Assembly: GCA_032622095.1 (NCBI GenBank)
Contig: CP136063.1
Coordinates: 13,371,814 to 13,435,813, forward strand
Direction of reading: 5' to 3'
DNA: 64,000 bases
DNA from: Siphonodentalium dalli
Taxonomy: Eukaryota > Mollusca > Scaphopoda > Gadilida > Siphonodentaliidae
Part shown: in pieces, positions 62,623-64,000 of the stretch
How positions within the stretch are numbered: the stretch's first letter is position 1
Layout of the letters: every line of letters starts with the position of its first letter
Program-made: the position numbers and the translations under genes
Notes under the pieces: model-generated
Database searches by the model: none
What the model was told of the DNA's origin: nothing
What the model saw: the letters and a program-made list of their open reading frames with translations, nothing else

Positions 62623-64000
62623 TGCCATCATGTATTCTGTACCCCGGTACAGGGAAAGACAGGAGTTTGCTTAAGTGTTGTTTGTACAGCAGGTTAAGGG
62701 CGGGCTGACAGACATGAGATATGTTGTTTGTTTATTAAACATCAAATTTAATGAAAGCCTTTGTCACAACTTTTCTATCCATGATGCACTTGTCATGTTG
62801 CAATATCTTATTTTTATATATTTTTAAAGGCTGGAAAAAGGTAGTCCTGAAAACAGTGAAATTTTGAAGGAATTCAATGTCTTTAATATCAGTGGAAATT
62901 ACATGATTACTTTCTATAGTTTTCAGGTAATTGCTCATTCCTGGAATATATTTCAATTTCAATATAGTCAAGTTTAAAGTGATTTGATTGAAATATTATT
63001 ATATAAATTTAGAATATCAGAATTTTTCAGACAATTATAGACAATCTGACATTTTGAATATATTCAACCAGCTGTAATCGAATGTGTGGGTATTATTATG
63101 ACATGACAGTTTGTATGGCGATAACAGGGTTGTTATCGAGGGGATCAAACATTTTCAAACACGACCTCCCCTACATGTACCCATGGCATATTTTCATCTT
63201 AAGAGATGGACCACAGGAAATGTCATGCCTGACTGATATGTTCCTACTAGGATTAAGGTCATGGTTAATTAATGTTATGTTTACCATCAATCGCGCATTT
63301 TCTTTTTCTATAATTAAAATTAATGAATTTCACATATTATTGGCACAATGCACGCTTTGATTGTTTGATATATCATTCACATAGAAATAATAGAAACAAG
63401 ATTGGTGTTATATGTTATAATTACATTGTACTATATACACCAGTAAGTAATGTCAGAAACCCATCAGGAATATAATTAATAATGAAAAATCTCCTCATTT
63501 CGCATTTAATTCTCAGAATCCTGGATGATGCTAAACATAAACTTTATTAACCATGGCCTAAACTTGGCATTGCTCAATAATTTCGGTATACTGTAACTGC
63601 AAGAGCTGATAGACTTGTGTCATTAAGCACTATAAACAGAATATCCATTATTATTAATTTATTGCTTTCGATCAATATTTTGTCAGGGTGGAATTTCACA
63701 ACAGTTTGAAAGGAGGGGTTGGTTCAAATGATGGGGTGGGCCTGTGGGACAAATATAGAAATTTCGAGCTGAACCCCCACACAAATCCTCCAACCACATG
63801 CGAAGCATTTAAGTTTCTGAGTTATTTAGTCAAAATTTATTATATTATCTTTTATCCCACCAATGTCAACTCGGTTTGTAGAAATAGTAATTGCCAGTCA
63901 TATAGTAACAACTTGTGGCACTTGTACGTGTTGAGAACATTTTTTGAACCAAACAACTGGAGGATATCTTTGTTGCCATTCCTCCAAGTTTCAGGACACT
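62623..64000. other. Non-coding right end of window
   Basis: AT-rich, no supported gene, repeat or RNA. The 92-codon frame at 63082-63360 lacks any recognisable feature. Confidence 0.4.

Noticed and set aside
1-64000. tRNA, rRNA, CRISPR array or bacterial operon
   Set aside because: No cloverleaf, rRNA core motifs, regularly spaced array with unique spacers or bacterial gene organisation was seen; the tandem repeats here are satellites and minisatellites.

Overview
This is eukaryotic, animal-type DNA. There is no operon organisation, it is AT-rich between repeats, and nearly all recognisable coding sequence is mobile-element derived. A Ty3/gypsy retrotransposon, a Polinton-like remnant, RTE-like tails, many small inverted-repeat elements and C2H2 zinc fingers together fit a marine invertebrate, possibly a mollusc. 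That assignment is inference. No conventional multi-exon host gene could be identified.

Layout. (1) 1-9784: a palindrome made of two inverted, frameshifted copies of one large element gene. The encoded protein has a Cys/His-rich N-terminus, a FEN1/XPG-like acidic-residue pattern and a tesmin/TSO1-like CXC motif. The arms fold around a 323-bp spacer at 4843-5165, and the left arm carries a 1-kb insertion. (2) 9785-13640: a decayed Polinton/Maverick-like remnant. It keeps a small basic protein, a broken major capsid gene and an adenovirus-type maturation protease split by about 1.1 kb of RTE-like repeat. (3) 13749-14281: a 167-aa ORF, weakly OTU-like, followed 13 nt after its stop by a perfect histone-mRNA-type 3' stem-loop. 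(4) 14866-53709: a second, much larger palindrome with arms of about 9.6-9.8 kb after insertions are subtracted, folding around a 766-bp spacer at 42240-43005. Each arm carries a minisatellite, a 44-bp repeat, a 13-finger C2H2 gene with a decayed finger tail, a 200-bp satellite, several foldback elements and a truncated copy of the same nuclease-like gene. (5) Inside the left arm lies a 17.6-kb LTR retrotransposon (17235-34825). Inside the right arm lies a 1.1-kb terminal-inverted-repeat element (50532-51643). Each arm preserves the empty site of the other arm's insertion. (6) 53710-64000: non-coding flank with MITE-like elements, hairpins and a degenerate satellite.

The retrotransposon is the most interesting coding unit. 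Its 221-bp LTRs differ at two positions and are flanked by a 5-bp duplication. It encodes Gag with an N-terminal helix-hairpin-helix-like segment, a long coiled coil and a CCHC knuckle. Pol has protease, RT, RNase H and integrase, and integrase ends in a PHD finger. A third large ORF downstream of pol is Arg/Ser-rich with tandem repeats and ends in a TatD-family metallonuclease domain whose metal ligands all appear intact. A strong splice donor just before gag and an acceptor just before ORF3 suggest an env-like spliced message. Pol is broken by a frame change between RNase H and integrase, so this copy may not be autonomous.

The two palindromes turn inside the same gene family at different points. 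The arms of each palindrome share private mutations and differ in later insertions. This supports real inverted duplication or arm-to-arm conversion, but head-to-head joining of haplotypes during assembly must be excluded with spanning reads.
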